A stretch of DNA of 64,000 bases from Zhengitettix transpicula (GCA_037074705.1 CM073590.1:6836001-6900000); one strand, 5' to 3'; positions 36,745 to 49,780 are shown, numbered from the stretch's first letter. Notes: generated by a model from the letters alone, not told the origin. A program made the numbers and translations.

Positions 36745-39639
36745 ACGTCTGCGTGACGCGGACAGCAAAAAGTTATTAAACGATTATGATATGTATATTA
36801 TCTTCCTACATTGAATGAACTGAGGTCGGAAATGAACACGGGTAATTAAAAAAAACTGAATGATATAAGACTGGAGTGTCTTTTTCGAACAATCAAGTAT
36901 AACTGGTTTGACAAGACTTGTCGACTTGTTTTCAACTTAATCTCTTCACATTATTTTCTGCATCCAAGACCTCTTTTATTTCATATACATCATCAATATT
37001 CTCAGCTTTTAGTACCGGTCCTTTTTGCTTCTCGCTGCCTCGACAATTCCTTTCGCCCTCTTTATTGTAAGAGCGTTCAAATTTTCCCCATTTCTTATTT
37101 TGTTTATCCGTTTCAATTCCATTCATTCTCCGGTAATGAATCATTTATCTGTCCGCGTTACTTCTTTTTGGAACTCCTATCGTTAAAAAATAAAACATTT
37201 TCCTCCTTGAGGGACGCCCTGTTTAGATTTATAGTCATCTAGCCACGGATCATCTTAGGCAACCTAAATTACCTAAGCTTAACTAATTTTTGGGTTTTTA
37301 TACAGTCGTGTTTGCTAATAACCACAACTTTTTTTATTTAATTATTTTTCAGCTAAACGTCTCTTGAAGCATTCGACCTTTTTAATAAATCTTCTATTCA
37401 ACTTATGAAATGATCAATCACTTTCCTTACATATTGATTACCGTGACTAATTTTCCTCGTATTTCTATCAACGTTTACATGTTGACTAAACTATAATGTT
37501 AAGACTTTGGTGTGTAATGCTGTAAAATGCGCCGAACAAATCCTATTTCCTCCACAGAGGACCAACGGATAATAAATAAATCTATCTGTGTTACGAGCGG
37601 TTACCTCTTCGTGATTGTGCGAAACAATGGTTTCGAGGCATTGTGTCGGAACTCGGGCAACGGGAGGAATTTTGAAAGGCTGCGGCCACAAAAGAAGGTC
37701 TATAAATGACCTCGCAGAACACTGGCACGAATGGAATGGAGGAACTTGTTCATAGGACGTGATTTAAAGTCTTAAACAGTTTGTCAAGTGCAAGTTTTCA
37801 CACTTTGTAATACAAACAATTACTTTAATAACTATAAACGAAAACCCCACTATTTCATGAGGTTTTAGTTAATTAGGTGGCTGAATTTCATTCTTCAATT
37901 ACAATTATTAAAATACGTTTATGCAAGTCTTTCGAGTAAAGAAAAGATTTCATGAATTACTCCTTTGGAACAATCCAATATTAAATATATAGCGTTAATT
38001 ACTCCTGAATATTAGGGAAACGTTTTCAAAAAAGTTTATGGAGTAGTAACATGTTCGCTGATGTAAGAAATAAAAACATAAAATAGTGCTTTAAAAATTA
38101 CTGCATGAAAGAAGAAGTGGAAATTTAACTGTGGGTTTTGTAACAACAACTTCTCCTGGGTGGGTAAACTTTCTACGAGTATGTACGACAGTTTTATTCC
38201 TTTTATAAAATAGTACATGAAAGAAAACAAACACTAGAAATGTCATTTCAATAAAATAAAAATATTCCTATTCAGAAAGACTGTCTGAAGTTCACATGTC
38301 GGTATGGATCTGCCGTTAATGTACTCTTATTAATTTTCAGTCCTTTCAGTTCTCAACTTTATTTAATTGTACTTGAGATTAGCAATTAATTTTTATTTAT
38401 TATACTGAATTTTTAAATATATTGTAAAAAAGTTTGTGTTCTAGGTTGTTCATTAGTTTCTAGTTTCTAGTAGCTATTTATTATTTAATTTCTGATGTAT
38501 CCTATTATTAAAACTTAATGGAATGAAATTAATCATATCTATCTATTTTACTGATTTATGTTATATAAAAAATAATGTAATGTACTGTGCAACCGTTATC
38601 GAATTTATAAATCTTAATTTCAATGAGTTCATCAGGTGAATTCTAATGCTGTGCAGTGTAGCTGCATTTCAACCGGCCTTTACGCTTGGTATGACGTCAC
38701 GTGTCTGTCTGTCTGATAATCTCCCGCGTCTACGAATGCGAATATAATATTATCTTAAAATTACTCCATTCCGTATTCAAATTAATATCCAAAATTAGAA
38801 AAAATTACAAGGACAGACTCAGAAGAAAAACATAAAATAATTTATCTAATTTAGTATAAATTCATCGAGTTTGTATATTTACATTTAAAATAATTCTTTA
38901 AACAAATAATTTGTCTTTGGAAAATTGATATTTAACGTCTAGCGTTCAACCATTGAAGAAATAAAGTAATATTTTTGCATTTTGTTACTATTTAATATAA
39001 AATCAAACTCGAAAATTAATTTTTGTGGTAGTAATTTATCAAGCCAAATTGTAATAAATAAATTTGACATCAAGATTTTAATTTAGTCCTTTTATCACTT
39101 CATTTTTGCGTTTGGTTTTAAACACTCTCTTGTATTACGTGACAATATTGTTTTGTGGTTATGACTCAAATTAATTGAGAACAAATTATACAAGAATCCA
39201 AATTTAATTTAATTACAAATTGATGCGGTTTAGCGTCGGCTGCCGCATGTTATTTGCATAAACGCAATTTCTATCGAACGTAATATAACTATGTCACTAA
39301 CTAAAATTATCACTTATGTAGAAATGAGTAGTCATTATACGGAACTATCAGCGTCCCTGTTCGTCTCCATGCCAGGACCTCTGTTAGCATTAGACAAAAT
39401 ATTCTGAAATCAATAATTTGTTGAAAAATCGACCGTTTAAGCATTTAATATATTATAGTTCTCGTAAATGGTAAGAATTCAAGAAAATATCAGAACATAA
39501 TTTTTTTTAGAAAATATTGCCCTGTTCTAAGCTACTGATTTCATTGTAAGTACAATAAGAGTGGTTTACAGGTGATTATAAAATTGTTATGTAAAATAAT
39601 TGTTAATAATAGTGATTACAACGGTTGCAGACAAGGCTA
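36745..39639. other. AT-rich non-coding DNA, no gene seen
   Basis: Short frames (60-70 codons) without motifs. Nothing else recognised. Confidence 0.5.
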
Positions 39640-39790
39640 CAAGTGCCTTGCCTCTAAATTTAATGCATGAATTATATACAGAATTGTCAAAGATTTTCCA
39701 ATCAGAAAAGGTCCTAAAAGAGGACTAAACGTCGTAGTAAAATTAATTTTTGTTAACAACCATTATAATTATCTGACTCAAGACTGTATA
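39640..39790 (+). mobile_element. Penelope-like terminal fragment, family P2, copy a
   Basis: Shares TTGCCTCTAAA, ATGCATGA and TTATAT with 61.53-61.56 kb, followed in both by a hammerhead-like core. Here the core (39703-39736) reads CAGAAAA, then stem II GGTCC/GGACT with a UAAAAGA loop, then AAAC, GTC and GTA. GTTAAC and AT-rich DNA follow, and ATCTGACTCAAG matches, inverted, CTTGAGTCAG at 61.48 kb. No coding part is present. Confidence 0.55.
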
Positions 39791-42700
39791 TTTATTTACT
39801 TATATTAAAAATTTATATAATGCGTTATTTAAAGACTTAGAACAGTAAGTATATAAAGTCTAGGCATACGTGTATTCAGTCAATATTAACACTATATTTT
39901 TCCATCATTTAAGGGATTTTTTCTTTCATTGCTTAGAAAATTAAGATACATAAATTACATTACGAGATAAACTGTAACTACAGTTTCCTTTACACACTTT
40001 CCACTTCAGTGTTTAGAAATGGGTAAATAAATTCGTCATTTCACAAACTGTTTAATAAACGCGTTACAAAAAATATTCTAATTTCAAACCGAATTATTTA
40101 TGAGTTGGGATGCATTATACCCTTATAGTATATATTAAATTAACTTAAAATATTTGTAAGGGCAAACAGTGAATGTTGGTTACAATGGAACTATATAAAT
40201 ATTTATTTATTCACTCATCAAGAGTATATCTAAAGAATTTTGAAAAAATTATAAACAGAATTATTATCTTAGATTCCATTGACAAATATTAGGGGTACGA
40301 AAGAATTTATAAATATTCCTTGTCATACTTTGATCCTGGGTACAATTCTGTTCCCATTACTACGATGAAAATTATCGTTGTTTCGAAGTATGTTCTTCTA
40401 TGTTTACACGATTTTTGCGATAACGATGAACATATGTATTCCCCGAAATTATTCCGTCCAGTCGCTGTCTACGAGTGTTAAAAGGCGCAAATACTTCCGT
40501 CATTTTTTGGGGTTCACCAACGATTCACGATGATCGTCCTAAAGGAATGAAGAAAATTCTGCGCCTGTCATCAAACGGAACAGCGGTAACGTTTGAATAA
40601 TAATAAGATATTTTGAGGCCCTGACAGGGAAAAGTGGACTAAATATGAGCAGCCTGTTCGAGGAGAGCGCAAGAATACGGACTGTTTACCCTTAAGCCGT
40701 ATCGTCTGCCACGTCGTGAAGCGGCTGAAAGCGTTTCCGATGGCTGCATGCTGATATCCCATTGATACACGAAAACTTGATATCCCATAAACCGCGGAGG
40801 AGCGTCTGCTGATGCTATCGTGGCGAAGGTGTTGTCACGCGAAGAGGCGCAGGCGACCAAGGCAAAAGATGCGGCAAGAATACGAACCACTCCTCCACAG
40901 CAGAGTCCGATCAGCCTCAGATGCTCCGTACAACACGTTCTATCAATTAATATGATTGGAAAATGAACGGATGAACAGTGATCATTCAGACAGTCGAACA
41001 ACAATACCTTCTCCTTATTTATTTGTTCAAGGGAATCTCAGGATCCTGGTTATATTTGTCCTATCTACTGTTGATATTTATTCCTCGAACTTCATTATCG
41101 TTAAATTTGGTAATATAATATTTTCTTTCCAGTCAATTTTACTGAAGAGAGCAATGTCACCGGCAAAAGTGATCTTGGTGCTGTAGGCAACTTTTTCTTG
41201 GTCTATGCAGACGATCGTATTGCTTCTCAACTTTCAAATTTACTTCTGTCGTTTATTCTTTTCACACGTCTTTTATCCTATGGGTCTTTTGCATCTGCGG
41301 CTGTGATTTCGTGAATGGCTGTTGAACAATATCGTTGTTCTCAATTGGGTAAACAATGTCCCTAATATTGCTTGAGGCATGATCTTATATTTGTTGGACA
41401 TTCTCATAATTCTTTCATGACATCAATAAAGTCTACTGAGTATTTCTCCCTTCGATAATTCAAGATTCTTTTACATCTTATTAGCTAATTTCTGTGATAA
41501 TTGTTTGTATTTACTCGAAATCTTAATTAAGTTCTACAACCTTTGCTTTCTTTTCTAGCACACCGACGACATGTCGAGGTGATTTGAGTAATTGCTGAAA
41601 ACTTGTGTGTCTTAAGAGTTTCAAAAAGGACAAAAATCTCCAATTCTTCACCATGGTGTATTAATGCCATGCCGTACAAACATGTCTTTAATTTTTAAGT
41701 GTAACGTCACAAAAGCGTTACATTGCCAACAGCGACGACAGGAGGCGGCATTTCAAATGTGGCCATGCATTCTCTATCAGAGGGAATGTGAACTTAAACA
41801 GTGTTAACTGAGTTTCGTCTTCCATCACTCCATTATAATGCTTTTACAATTCAGTTACTTCTAAAAAGTTCTCTTCGGAAAAAATTTTGAACTAGGTTAC
41901 TAACCAGACGACAAAATGTTAAAAAACACATTAATAAACCCAAGTCAATTGACAAAGTCAACAAATTTTTTCGTTTTAACAAAATTTTCAATTTTATGAT
42001 TTCACATCTCTCATTTTTATGATAAAATTACGGTATGTATTATATTCTTAAAATTAATTTTTTAAAATTAAATTGGTTTTATATTTTGTTTATACCATTA
42101 GACAACTACGACCGTGATTAATATCTTGATAATGAAGATAGACGGATAAAATTTGAAACACGCTTATTAAGACAAAACAACTGGTATTTATGGATGTTAG
42201 AATATATTTTCCGGAATGAAAAGAAAATATTCTTTAAGGAAATAAAAAAATAATTATTTTTTAGAGGTACTTCTGAGACAATTATTGTATATTTATTTTA
42301 TATGATAGAATGTAAGGCCGAAACATTTCTAGTTATTAATTCTACGAGCTTTTTTAAACAATAACTCCAACTCAACACAAAGAAGAGTATTTGAATTGTT
42401 TACATCGGCGTAATTTGCTTTCGCAAGAGTGCCATTGCTACGAGAGATCAATAGAAGTGGGACCTAAAGCTGCTCAGCGCCAGTATTTATTTGGTAAGCT
42501 TGTCCGAGTGTACACGCCTCATTCGAATAGATATTTTCTCTCACAAATACGACCGAACCTTCGACGAACTGATTTTTACGGACAATCGTTGCCGAAACAC
42601 GCCATAAAACATGTAGAAATCAAAGAATAAATGCACGGAAAGCGATAATGTACATTTCTTTCTGTGCGCGGATTAATGCGAGGAATTACAAAACAGTTGC

Positions 42701-44190
42701 GTTTCCAGCGATTTTAGTAGATAGAAAGAACGATAATGCAAAATATGAATTTATGCTCAAACTCGATTGAAGATTCTATGAAATCAAGCTTCTAGGAATA
42801 GAAAAAATTCATGATTTATTTCCATTTAATATGAATTAGCTGTAATAAATAAATCTCATTTATTAATAAATTATTTATAAGTCCAGAATTACAAACTAAC
42901 AATAATAATGGCCTATATTTTAGAATATAGGTTCATTAAAAAGTCGCAATAAAGAAATTAATTTTTAAATAAATATATTTCTGAGACTGCAATTTATAAT
43001 TTGTTTCATTAATAAATTTGTTTAAAACAAGGTCCTAGTAACCTGTACTATTTTAATACGCTTCAAAATATAGTTGTCCATGTGAAGATTGTATCCAAAG
43101 ATGTGACTGTAAAACCATTTAATTAACCTCAATAAATTTTGTACTATCTATAAACAGACATTAAAAATTCGTCATAATTATTACATGAAGAATTTACTAA
43201 TTCTCGTATGCAAATACGGTTCAGAGGTTGCAGAGACAATGGTCTCCAAACCGGTCGTCACCCGCGATGTTTCCTTAAAGTTATCGCTGTAACGATAATC
43301 GTCGACAGTCTTAATACAGGGTGTTTCATACCAGATAAATCAGTTTTGATGGATTATTACAATGTAATTGGTGTATACAGGGAAAAAAATATAATATTTT
43401 GGAAGTGCATAGCAACGAATAATCACAAGTTTTCAAAATAATCTCGGAAAGATGGCGGTCGTTAACAGAAATACTTTTTTTTTAACAATTGTTACTTCCC
43501 TTCAGATTTATTACATGGAATGTTGAAGCGTCGCCGTAAACTTCTCAGCGTCTCGACCACAGATCTGTTTTTTTTATAACAATAATACACGCGACGTTAA
43601 AGTACCGATGTGCCCCCGTCCAAATAAGTTGGTTACTGAAATTGGATCACTAACGCAATAGAGGGCGTCCATGACCGCAAGGCTACCAACACCGTCTCCA
43701 AAGCTCTTAATCTGTTCTTCAGTAATTATTGTCGATTTAAGTTATTGGACACCTTTTAACTCCTGAGGAAATCTAGAGGAAAAGCGATATGCAGCTAATA
43801 GGATTTGTGAAATATTTTATATTTGTCAGATTCTGCGTGGACGCAATTGAATCTCTTTCACCCTACCATGAAGTTGGACCTTCACTACTGACAAAAACGT
43901 ATAGAAAATTGCTTACTCTGCCGTGCTGCATGTCGGCTGGGACAGTGGAACTCCTGCCTGACACATCAAACATGAAATTTTCTCAGAATTTTATTGAGGT
44001 TTTATTGTTTCAATTGAATAGAAATAATAGAAGCTAGATTGGGATAAACAGAATAAAGTTGAAAGAGAATATATGCAGCTATAACCAAAGAGCGTCTCAC
44101 TCATGTGTAGTTTCAGATTTTCCAGAAATATCAGAAAATAGAAAAATTACACCAATAATATTGATAATATATATTCTGATCTATTTAAGA
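39791..44190. other. non-coding DNA; GC-enriched patch at 40.5-40.9 kb
   Basis: The minus frame of 121 codons at 41004-40639 covers the GC-enriched patch but shows no domain or signal peptide and no conserved spacing of its cysteines. Frames at 42391-42630, 43208-43441 and 43789-44037 (+) also lack motifs. Confidence 0.45.
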
Positions 44191-44406
44191 CAAATTATAA
44201 TTAAACAACACCCATTTGAAGTCAGAAATATATATTTATTGAAAATAGTATTTCTGCCATAATAGTCAGCAGTGAACGACCTTGACTATAAAAATTTCGT
44301 AAAAATCATACCTGAAGATGTCAAAAATTAGCGACGAAACGTAGTCTAATTTTAAGTAAATATATTTTCCTGATTTCAAATGGATGTTGTTGTTTTATAA
44401 TTCGTG
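44191..44406 (+). mobile_element. Penelope-like foldback with hammerhead-like core, family P2, copy b
   Basis: The left arm (44191-44246: CAAATTATAATTAAACAACA then CCCATTTGAAGTCAGAAATA) is mirrored by the right arm (44350-44406, ending TTTCAAATGGATGTTGTTG). Between them, 44312-44346 reads CTGAAGA, a stem II of GTC/GAC, GAAAC, GTA and GTC. This is a hammerhead core with a very short stem III, the type reported for Penelope-like terminal repeats in many animals. The inverted arms parallel the P1 foldbacks. Confidence 0.65.
44312..44346 (+). ncRNA. minimal hammerhead-ribozyme-like core (P2)
   Basis: Order seen: CTGAAGA (matches the invariant CUGANGA), T, GTC, a 10-nt loop, GAC, GAAAC, GTA, GTC. 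In the hammerhead scheme AC pairs with GU to make a 2-bp stem III closed by a 3-nt loop, and cleavage would follow the final GTC. Stem I is not convincing for a single copy. Small Penelope-associated hammerheads are reported to cut as dimers, so activity of this copy is uncertain. Confidence 0.5.
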
Positions 44407-45044
44407 AGATTGTAATAGAGAAAACAAGGGCATATGTTTTGCATTTTAAAAATTTCTGTTACTTCATATCGATTACCTACTACTTATTAGTCATTCAGTA
44501 TTCTATGATAACTCACTTTGTGATGTACTGAAGAACTAATTCTAAGTTTTATGTCCAAGTTGTTTCTGTCTCTCCAAGTGTAATAACTACAACTTACCAG
44601 CCCCTCCCTACGTAAACGCTTTCCTTGCCACTGATGTAGATGTCAAATAAATATTTCTAGTCGGGAATAATATTTTTAATGTATGCTGTATATGGTGGTT
44701 ACGCCTTGATATGTCAAGAAAAGCGTATGCCGTAAGTTCCCTTAAATTTATTGTAAAAAGGTTCATTAAAATATGTAAAACAAATGGAATGTGTATAAAA
44801 TCTGAAGTGACGTCGGATACATTATAAAATGAGTATATAACCGGTTTGTGAATCAGTAAGAAAGTACGACAGGCCGAGAAGAAAATTTCTCGCAACCCAT
44901 ACTAGAAGCGAATTTTGCACATAATCGACAGCAATTCACTCAGTGCTCGAATTCCTCGCGGTTACAACACTCGATAAAGAAATTTAATTCTCCACAGTTA
45001 TTAACTATATATTCTAAGATCATGAAAATGTTGAAATATATATT
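44407..45044. other. non-coding DNA, nothing recognised
   Basis: A 95-codon minus frame (44895-44608) has no domain. Confidence 0.45.
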
Positions 45045-45106
45045 TTTTAATTTAATCATGTACAGTCGACAAGAACACTTTTGTTGACGCGACTCTAAAC
45101 CTCCCA
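45045..45106 (+). repeat. LINE 3'-tail fragment
   Basis: TTTAATTTAATCATGTACAG then TTTTGTTGACGCGACTCTAA and ACCTCC, followed by an A-rich run. It matches 8801-8875 in the opposite orientation and shares GTTGACGCGAC with the LINE at 19.34 kb. Confidence 0.55.
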
Positions 45107-45349
45107 ATAAAAAAATAAAAGGTGGAAACAGGCTCATTGGTGGTGAAGAGTATTAAGAGAATTACAGGATTAAGAAGACAAAGGCTATCAAAAAATGGGT
45201 CAGAAGTATTTAAAGACTTTTTTTTTCATTTAAGTTTAATTATTATAGTCTGATCTCTTTATATTATATATCAGACTTTTTATTCAATAAGTATTTTATT
45301 TAATTATTTTAATTAATTTAATATTGGTTTATTATTTGGCCACTTAGCC

Positions 45350-45359
45350 TCACACACAC

Positions 45360-45449
<90 letters not shown>
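45350..45449. repeat. compound (CA)(CT)(CA)(TA) microsatellite
   Basis: Short CA run, about 10 CT units (45360-45380), about 11 CA units (45381-45403) and about 23 TA units (45404-45449). The (CA)n(TA)n part alternates purine and pyrimidine throughout and could form left-handed or cruciform DNA. Confidence 0.95.
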
Positions 45450-45452
<3 letters not shown>

Positions 45453-46439
45453 TTACCATCCCTGTCGCGTGGAGACAGGCCTCTATCTATCTAGTATTAA
45501 CCATTTTTCATTTCTAAATCAATTCAAAGCTTACATTAAAAACTTATAACTATAATTTTAATAATCATTAATGCTAATTTTATATAAATATATAATTGCA
45601 CATTTTGTAATTTGTAATAATAATAATTATTTATCGAATTTGAAAATATCTAATTACAACTTTTGTTAATATTTATATGCATATAAATTTACATATTTTT
45701 TAAACCCTTAGTTATTTTGCATATCTTATGCCCCAAATTATAGACAAGTATTTAAAGACAATAAAAATTGAAGGGAAGACCCCCGTGTTTAATTAAATGT
45801 CATATTCACAATTAATAATTATGTTTCATTGAAATCAAAATTCTTGCCAAGTAAAAGTGTACATTGAGGAACATTGCCATCTTGCTAGGAATTGGTGGTT
45901 CCGGGTATTATGAGCGGTCACTTTGAGGAGGCACCGCAAATACGGGGCCGTTTGCACGCGGCCGCTGCACACAGGTATCGATCACCGTGTTGACTCGCTG
46001 CTGTAACGCATGTTTGCTGTCCACAGTCACCTCTGCCTCACCCAGGACTCAAGCCTCCTTAAGCATCTGCAGTACGGCCGTTATTCAAGCGGAGACATTT
46101 AGAGAATAAGGACGATCTTCAACGGCGGCAAAGGTCACATCAATCTTACTACGTTACAGTTCAAAGAGGAATCACCACTTGCCTTATTGCCCCAACAGAA
46201 TCATAGTTGACCAATGTTACTGTAAGACTGTTGCTTATTACCGGAAGTTGTCTTTCGGCTGCTGGTAAGAAGGGAGGAGGGTGTGGAATCTCCAACTCAT
46301 TTTGACATACCATCAGAAAAAAAAACACGCTTTTCGGAGGTTGTCGGACGTGGGTCCCAACACCTTCAAATATACTCATCGTGTACAGTCAAACCATATT
46401 TGGGTCGTAGAATTAATGTAAAAATCTGGGGTGTATTCG
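45450..46439. other. non-coding DNA with GC-enriched patch at 45.88-46.14 kb
   Basis: The patch includes ATACGGGGCCGTTTGCACG and GCGGCCGCTGCAC and matches no repeat in the window. No family-like frame. Confidence 0.4.
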
Positions 46440-46953
46440 AGATTCACTCCAAAAGTAATGCACACTATTTTTATTTAAATTTATTTTTCATTCAACATCA
46501 GTTTATGGACTTCCTAGATAATCCATCCCGCTCGTGTTCCCGTGAGTGGCGCTGTCATCGCACGTCTTCAAGATGGCAGCTGCACTTGACGTCCGTCAAA
46601 AAGCAACGTGCTGTTATAGAATTCCTGTACTGTGTGAAACGAGATAATGGGAAACATCCACAATATGTTAAAAAGGTGTATAGAGATGCTGCTGTCGATC
46701 GCAGTACAGTTAGTTACAGGAGGCAGATTATGCCGTGAAAGAGGGCTCGCCAATATTTGGATTACTATTCGCAACGGCAGACCCAAATTGCACTAACTTC
46801 AGACAATGTTCATAGACTTAAGGACATAGTTGAGGGGATGTGGATTATGCGAAACATGAATTTTTTTTCCCAAGGGACGTACAAGATGGGAAAGCTGTTG
46901 GATTAAGATGCAATTTTAAAATAAATAATGTGGACTATTTTTGGAGTGGTCTT
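46440..46953 (+). mobile_element. internally deleted mariner-like element
   Basis: The left end GATTCACTCCAAAAGTAATG then CACACTATTTTTA is matched, inverted and with changes, by the right end TAATGTGGACTATTTTTGG plus AGTGGTCTTC. About 510 bp lie between the outer ends, against roughly 1.3 kb for an intact mariner. The N-terminal part of a transposase-like frame is inside, but the catalytic D,D(34)D region is missing. It could once have been moved by transposase from intact copies. Confidence 0.7.
46574..46860 (+). pseudogene. mariner transposase N-terminal (helix-turn-helix) relic
   Basis: In one plus frame: KKQRAVIEFLYCVKRDNG, then VYRDAAVDRSTVSYRRQ, a TGA at 46736-46738, and downstream in the same frame SDNVHRLKDIVEG. 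The order resembles the mariner DNA-binding region: an xQRxVIxFL first helix, a VDxSTVxR recognition helix, then the linker motif ending in DNxxRxxxxV. The usual WxxxF part between the helices has decayed and no catalytic Asp is found. The 151-codon open frame (46283-46738) starts upstream of the element's left end, so its annotated start is accidental. Confidence 0.6.
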
Positions 46954-49585
46954 CTTTAAATTATTTCGAAATTTGTATCTTGAGTTAATTAAATTCTTTA
47001 CAATATGTCTGTCACTGGAGATGTTTACTATACCCAGTTGTTTTGGACATGTAAATCAACGAGTTTTCTTTTAATAGTATCACGGAGAATTTAGATCGTT
47101 TTTAGGAGTTTGTAGATAATCCAAACCTAAATCCGGACCATATCCACGTAGATAATCAACTACTTTCAGTTTGGCTCATGTACACTGAGAAAATATAGCT
47201 CCAGTGTTAGACATTTATGTAGATTTCTGACGTGTCCTTAAATTTGAGATCTCCATCAACGGCACTGGAATGAAGGACAAATTATTTTTTTCTGGAGTCG
47301 TGCAAGGAATTTATGTGAAATAACTAGTTATATTGAAATAATTGAATTTAATAAATATTTTGTACTTATTCGATTGCTTGAGAATGGCTTACACTTTTCT
47401 TGTGGATTGAAAAACCTTAGAAAGGACAAAACTTTATTTTATTGCATACCCAAATATTCGGTTTGAATACATCTTTTATTTCCCCATAAACTATCATCAA
47501 TAAAGTCTTGTTTATAAGCGAACTGTTAGAACTGAGAACTTGACATCACTTCAGCCTATTCATAAATTAATTCAGAATATGTAACTTGAAAAATTAGTTA
47601 TTTCGTTGATTTTCGAATTAATAATAGTAAATAATTCACGTTGACGTGCCTCAGATGACGTTACGCCGCTTTTGCATATTTTGAGTAAGAAACAGGTAGA
47701 CTCGAAATGCTTTCTTTGGAGCTAAGCACGTAGAAGCGTAATCCGGCATTCGCTAATGGACGCGGCATAGCAGCACGATAATTGAGCTAAATGGAGTCGT
47801 GGTTTTGAGGCGCCATACTCCATTGTCTGCCACAGACGCAAGAAATATTTCTCAGGCAAGTGAACACACTCCGCACCTCTCAATTGTCGTCTCTCGGTTC
47901 TGCCCAAAGGGGGAGTCCTTTCTGCTTCGTGTTCATTCTCTGCGAGCCTGCTCCCACCACATAAAATCTGGGACAGTCATCGCTGCTACAATCCTTTCTT
48001 TCCCGATATCCGAAGCAGGCTTCATTTGGACGAATTTTGGAATGCGACAAATTCCAAACGATGAAATCGGAATTTTTCCACCTCACGTTCGATGCTGTTC
48101 AGTGAACATTGTTTAGCTTCATGTTTTTAGAGTTGAATTTACTCACATTATCTTTCAATTAAACTGAAAAAGTAGGAAGATATGGTCAGTTTAAATCAAG
48201 TGTTGACAAAGTCGCCAATTCCGGAAGATACCTTCGCATTTAGAAACTTCTTGTCGAGTTATAAAAGGTAATATCTCAAGATTTATGTTGAAGAAAGGTT
48301 CATTACAATTTTTTTAAAAAACATTATAATATATTTTACACGCCATTTTCAATTAAATTTATTCTTACCATCTGTTTTTTAAATAAATTCACGTTCGAAA
48401 AACCATACTCTCACTGGTAGCTTGAGCTGAACAAAGTCTTCACTCTCAGTGCTAAACGGAGCAACACTGAATACTTTTATTGGTAGGATTGGCCAGATTT
48501 GGTCCGTTGGAATTGATTTTAGACTCGTCTTCGTTAAAATGTTCAGTTACGCAAGTCCAGAAAGCTGGGATGAAATTTTTCTCTTAGATCAAATATGACT
48601 TCTAACACCTATCTGGTCAAAAAGAGTTGAGAACATCTTATTATATTGCTTATTCAGGACACGAAACTGATGTTTCTATTTCTAAAGTTTGTTTCCAAAA
48701 GCTCCAATTTGGCTTAAAATAATATCATTCCCACAAATTCCTTTTCCTTCCCCTGCAATTTGGAATTTAGTACAATAGTGTCTCTCGTGACTGCAAGTGT
48801 TCTAATAAACGCCTTGATACACACTAAAAACAAAATTAATAACAATGATAACTGAACAGAACTGAGATTCATTATTCTCTTTTTATCTAATAACCTTCCG
48901 CAGGCTACCAGAAACACCCTCGCGATCTATCGTTTGGCGCCCCCTGGTTTAGATGTGATGTTGACATGAATTATAATTAGTATATCAATAAGAAAAAAAA
49001 TTCCACGTCGGTGACATAAGAATGATAAAATGAGTTAAAATAACAGGAGTTTTGAAAGTTTCTTTCATCGCCTCCTCCATTCTATGAGACCTTGAATTTG
49101 AACGTTTGATCATGAGTGGGGTGGATGATTTTTTTGCAGCGTTCGGAAAACTGTAAACTCGCAGTAAGTTTGGATGCACGCTACTAAGCCAGAGGTCGCG
49201 GGTGACGTACGGTGTCTTTGCACGCTAAAGAACTCTTTCAGTATCAAACTCTCTTTTGGGATCTAACCTTCATGCAGCGCTGTCTTTGTCAGACAAAAAG
49301 CGTGTACAAGTAATAGCGTTCTGTATTATCCTCAGTTTGCTTGTAGATATTAATAATTAATTAACAGAATAAAACTTCTTTTCGCAGAAGAAATAATTTT
49401 ACAGAATAATTTGTTATTCGTGTTACCTCTTAAGCCGCGATACATTTTAGTTCCTTTGTCACAGAAGTTAAATAATTTCTTCGGAACTTATACTTCAACA
49501 TTCCTTGTGCTAGCTTCTGTAAAGAAAGATTATATAGAAAAGAATAAAAAATACCTATGTTAAAAATAACTTTTCTAACTGAAGA
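46954..49585. other. non-coding DNA with GC-enriched patch at 47.65-48.1 kb
   Basis: Opposed frames at 47722-48116 (105 codons + and 61-68 codons -) cover the GC-enriched patch. None shows a domain, and codon use gives no reason to prefer a strand. Confidence 0.45.
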
Positions 49586-49639
49586 ATTCTAGGAATTAAA
49601 ATGAAAAAAATGAACGTCTGATTGAAAGTAATTAATAAG

Positions 49640-49780
49640 AATGATAGCCAATTCAGACCAAACAGTGATAATATAAATACCACAAAACGTTTCTGGGATC
49701 CTTGTCCCTTTCCTCTGGTGCGAATAAAAGTCTAGAGCGACACAACTGCACTTGTCAGTTGACAACACTCAAAAGCGACA
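49640..49780 (-). ncRNA. hammerhead-like motif in the P1 terminal repeat (representative copy)
   Basis: Minus-strand order: TTGTGTC, a stem-loop (GCTCTAG...CGCAC), the CTGACGA position (here CAGAGGA), GGGA, loop CAAGGA, TCCC, A, GAAACG. Better-kept cores occur in other copies. A family reading from all copies gives GTC, a CTAGG/CCTAG hairpin, CTGACGA, GGGA/TCCC and GAAAC. The base flanking stem II is not the usual G-C pair and stem III is weak, so this is a hammerhead-like motif rather than a proven ribozyme. Confidence 0.45.

Noticed and set aside
40360..40400. Hammerhead-like GAAAC on the minus strand near an inverted repeat
   Set aside because: No CTGANGA core and no Penelope-like flanks.
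40639..41004. 121-codon minus-strand frame rich in Cys, Ala and Arg
   Set aside because: The cysteines have no regular spacing, there is no motif, and its length is explained by local GC content.
46283..46738. 151-codon frame as a single gene
   Set aside because: Only its last third resembles mariner transposase; the first part lies outside the element's left end, so the frame is a chance fusion.
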